Shown here piece by piece: positions 61,276 to 64,000 of a stretch of DNA of 64,000 nt. Source of the stretch: Trochalopteron elliotii (Eukaryota > Chordata > Aves > Passeriformes > Leiothrichidae); the NCBI GenBank assembly GCA_024734555.1, contig JANPWX010000118.1:1416820-1480819 (forward strand), given 5' to 3'. The translations under genes were made by a program, and so were the position numbers. The notes beneath the pieces were generated by a model. That model was not told the DNA's origin. It was given only the letters and a program-made list of their open reading frames with translations, and ran no database searches. The number at the start of each line of letters is the position of its first letter. The first letter of the stretch is position 1.

Positions 61276-61370
61276 CTTGGGCATCCAGTCAATAGCTGAA
61301 AGATGTTTTTAGCTCCTTCACCAAAATCTCAATGTCCAGCTGAGAGGTTCTCACAGGGCCACTTTTACTC
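61276..61370 (-). other. RABGAP1L: Candidate alternative first exon for a short RABGAP1L isoform
   Basis: On the minus strand an ATG (61284-61282) is followed by two codons and a consensus GTAAGAG donor (exon end 61276). Spliced to the known exon at 59082 it would be in frame and give M-P-K followed by RENRRLQ, a protein of about 244 aa that is only the coiled-coil tail. A short upstream open frame (SQLDIEILVKELKTSF then stop) overlaps it. The ATG context is weak at -3. The 5' extent is a guess. Short C-terminal isoforms of RABGAP1L are known in mammals, which makes this plausible but not shown. Confidence 0.3.
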
Positions 61371-62333
61371 TTCCTCCACCCAGGGCAGTATGCCCAATTA
61401 GCTGGTTTGTCTTTTCCAGCTCCTCCCCCCAGGTCTAGCAGTGTAAAACTGCCTCCCTTCTCAGGAGGAAACTCTTAAGTCTGCCTAAGTCTAAATAAAA
61501 ACTAACAGGACACAGTAAAGACAGAGCAAACAGTGCTTGTCATGTGTAATAAACTATTTCCATTGGCTGTGAAATAGTTTAGAGTTTTATGAAATATGCT
61601 CGCAGTGACAAAGTTCAACTGATGGAGCTGGTCTGTTACAGCAGGACTCACATCAGAGGCAGCATTTTGTAACTGGCATCAGTCAACTAGTCAGACCTGC
61701 TAGCTGTCCCTGGTGTAAACAGACAGCTTCCTGCCTCCTCTCCACAACACTGAATTTACTATGACAACCATTTCCTTCTCCTCAGCACTGCTCAGTTTCT
61801 ACAGTCAGTAAAATAACAGATCCCCCTTTCCCAAATTCCTCCTCCTGGTTACAAAAGGTGGCTGGTGAACTCAGGTTTAGCTTTTAAAAGGAGGATACTG
61901 CATTTCCCAAGAGGACAAACAACGCTGATACACACAAATACAAATCAACTTACCTCCTGCAAAGTCACAGACCAAATACTGCTTTCAACCATTGGTGTAG
62001 ACAGTGAAAAGAAGATATAAAGAAATTTCTAATACAAAAAAAAAAAAGGTTGCTTATTCTTCATAGGGTTTTTTGTTATGAGTTTTAGAGAAAGATACTC
62101 CCTTCCATCACACACTGGGTGGAAAGAAGATGGCAAACTTGAAAGCAGCAGGCAAGCCTCAGTTCAGGGTGACTGAAAGGCTGAACTCCACCCTCTGCTC
62201 CCTTCCAGGCTGCACCAAGGAGCAATTCCTGAGGAGATTAGTGGCCATGATGCATCCTCTCTGTGCTGTACTCAAGTGGGGTCAATGAGTCACCAACCTC
62301 CTTAAGCAATTCTGTTCCTGTTCAGCAACACCC

Positions 62334-62893
62334 TGTGCTGCCTTTGGCTCGGGGAGAGTTAGTTTTCTTCATGGTGGTTAGTAGGTTTTGGGTTTGTGCT
62401 GGAAAAGGTGTTGATAGGATGGAGATAGTTTGGTTATTGCTGAGCAGGGCTTGCACAGAGCCAAGGCCTTTTCTGCTCCTTGTACCTCCTCACCAGTGAG
62501 GAGGCTGAGGGAACACAAGGAGCTGGGAGGAGACACAGCTGATCCCAACTGACCCAAGGGATAGTCCAGACTGTGTGGCACCATGCTGAGGATGTAAAGC
62601 AGGGAGAAGAAGAAAGAAGGGGGGGCCTTTGGAGTGATGGCATTTGTCTTCTCAAGTCACTGCTGTGTGTGATGGAGCCCTGCTCTCCTGGAGATGGCTG
62701 AACAACTACCAGCCCGTGGGAAGGGGTGGCTGAGTTGGTTGGTTGGTTTTGCTTTGCTTGAGCACACAGCTTTTGCTTGACTTACTGAACTGTCTCCATC
62801 TCAACCCATGAGTTTTGTCACTATTACTCTGGTGACTGTCTCCCCCATCCTGCCTGTGGCTGCCTGAGTTGCTGTCTGGGTTAAATCAAGACA
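62334..62893 (+). mobile_element. Solo LTR of avian endogenous retrovirus, in RABGAP1L intron
   Basis: The left end reads 'tgctgcctttggctcggggaga' with 'gttagttttcttc', and the right end reads 'gtctgggttaaatcaagaca'. Both are diverged forms of the common avian LTR that begins with a 'cctggtttngctgggatagag' block and ends 'gggttaaaccacgaca'. The length of about 560 bases fits a full LTR. There is no internal viral sequence. It is antisense to RABGAP1L. Confidence 0.7.
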
Positions 62894-64000
62894 TCCAAAC
62901 CCCAGACCTCTGAGTGTGAACAGATCCTCAATGATGGAATGAAAACACTGATTAAAATTCACTTTCTGGATGTGAGCAAACTGAGGTCTTCATAAACCCA
63001 GTGAAAAGGGCTCTTGATATTAGAGGAGCTCCAAAGGAAAATCCTATGAACCTCCATCTAGAAACCTAAAAACCTTTCACAGCAAATGATCCAGGAAAGC
63101 CTCTCATGGTAAGCAACACAGAGGCTCCTGGAGGCAGTCGTGGTTTCTGTTTGGTGAATCTGGAGAAGCATTACCCAAAGTGCCCCAGCACATTTTTTAG
63201 AGAAACAACAGGCAAAAGTCATCATGATTTTCCTCATGATGGTTAACACTCAGTTGCCATGACCGAATAAAAATGACCAGTGTATTAATTTTTGCTTCTC
63301 CTTCAAAACACAGAGAAGGCTATTACGTCCACATTACACATTTGCTCACACAACTTCTCCATTGCACAAGGAGGCTGACAGAGGAAAAGGTGGAACAGAA
63401 CAGCAGCATCTGCTTGCAAAACTCCAGCCCTTCTTTGTAGAACTACATCCTCTTTATTTTAAATCAATTCCCAAGCTCACTTCTGGAAATTTCTCAAGTC
63501 AACCCAAATCTTGTTAGGGGAGGTGTTCTCAAACACAGAAATAAAACTCCATAATATTTAGAAAAACAACAACCTGAACTTTATTACTATTTTTTCTGCA
63601 TATGCAACTCACTTTTCTTCCTACTTCTACAGGGAATTTGTAATTTATTCAACTAAAGTTATGAAATTTGGTGACAAACAAAAATTTAGAACATATTTCA
63701 CTTTTGTACCTTTTAAAAATCTGACAAAGATGTGATAATTTGTTATAAGCCACGGAAAATGAAGTGAAAACATGTCCAGAAAACCCTGCAGTTCTCATAA
63801 ATAATACTGGTAAATACAGAAGGAAACAAACACCAAAAATCATGGCACTCTTTAATACTGTTCTTTTGGTAAGTCAAACCACAACATGTAAAATACGTGC
63901 TGGGCAGGAACTGCTGCATGTTTAACAGAGCTCATGGGAGCACATGAATTTAACCTGTCAGGCAAACACAACTGGTTACTGGGCCAGACGCTGCAGAACC

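Overview
The window is vertebrate nuclear DNA from a bird, most likely a passerine. The support is compact genes with GT-AG introns, CpG-island promoters, many CR1 LINE 3' ends, and LTRs of avian endogenous-retrovirus type. Gene content and order match the human 1q25.1 block (KIAA0040, TNN, MRPS14, CACYBP, RABGAP1L), with the whole block inverted here. No bacterial-type features, CRISPR arrays, tRNAs or rRNAs were recognised.

Layout. 1-7.5 kb: the plus-strand KIAA0040 orthologue, with a CpG-rich non-coding first exon ending near 611, a 5.6 kb intron and one coding exon (CDS 6355-6690). 7.5-13.2 kb: intergenic. 13.2-28.9 kb: minus-strand tenascin-N (tenascin-W, TNN) sequence that looks like a decayed gene. 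EGF, fibronectin-III and fibrinogen-domain exons are recognisable in the right order, but carry several frameshifts, a nonsense codon, lost cysteines and damaged splice donors. One fibrinogen exon was not found. LTRs and a 39-bp minisatellite sit between the remnants. 29-35.8 kb: intergenic with three CR1 copies. 35.9-38.6 kb: plus-strand MRPS14, three coding exons, 128 aa, intact. 39.9-45.4 kb: minus-strand CACYBP, six coding exons, 221 aa, intact, tail-to-tail with MRPS14. Its promoter carries a roughly ten-copy 43-bp GC-box minisatellite. 46-52 kb: intergenic, with a 10-N assembly gap. 52.2-64 kb: the 3' end of minus-strand RABGAP1L, whose last six coding exons (241 aa of coiled coil) lie in the window; the gene continues past 64 kb.

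MRPS14 is a mitochondrial ribosomal protein, CACYBP a CS/SGS-domain adaptor of SIAH-type ubiquitin ligation, RABGAP1L a Rab GTPase-activating protein and KIAA0040 a small uncharacterised membrane protein. They are neighbours by old synteny, not by shared function. The most notable observation is the apparent loss of tenascin-W in this lineage. Secondary candidates are a promoter minisatellite at CACYBP, a possible small membrane protein between MRPS14 and CACYBP, and a possible internal start exon for a short RABGAP1L isoform.
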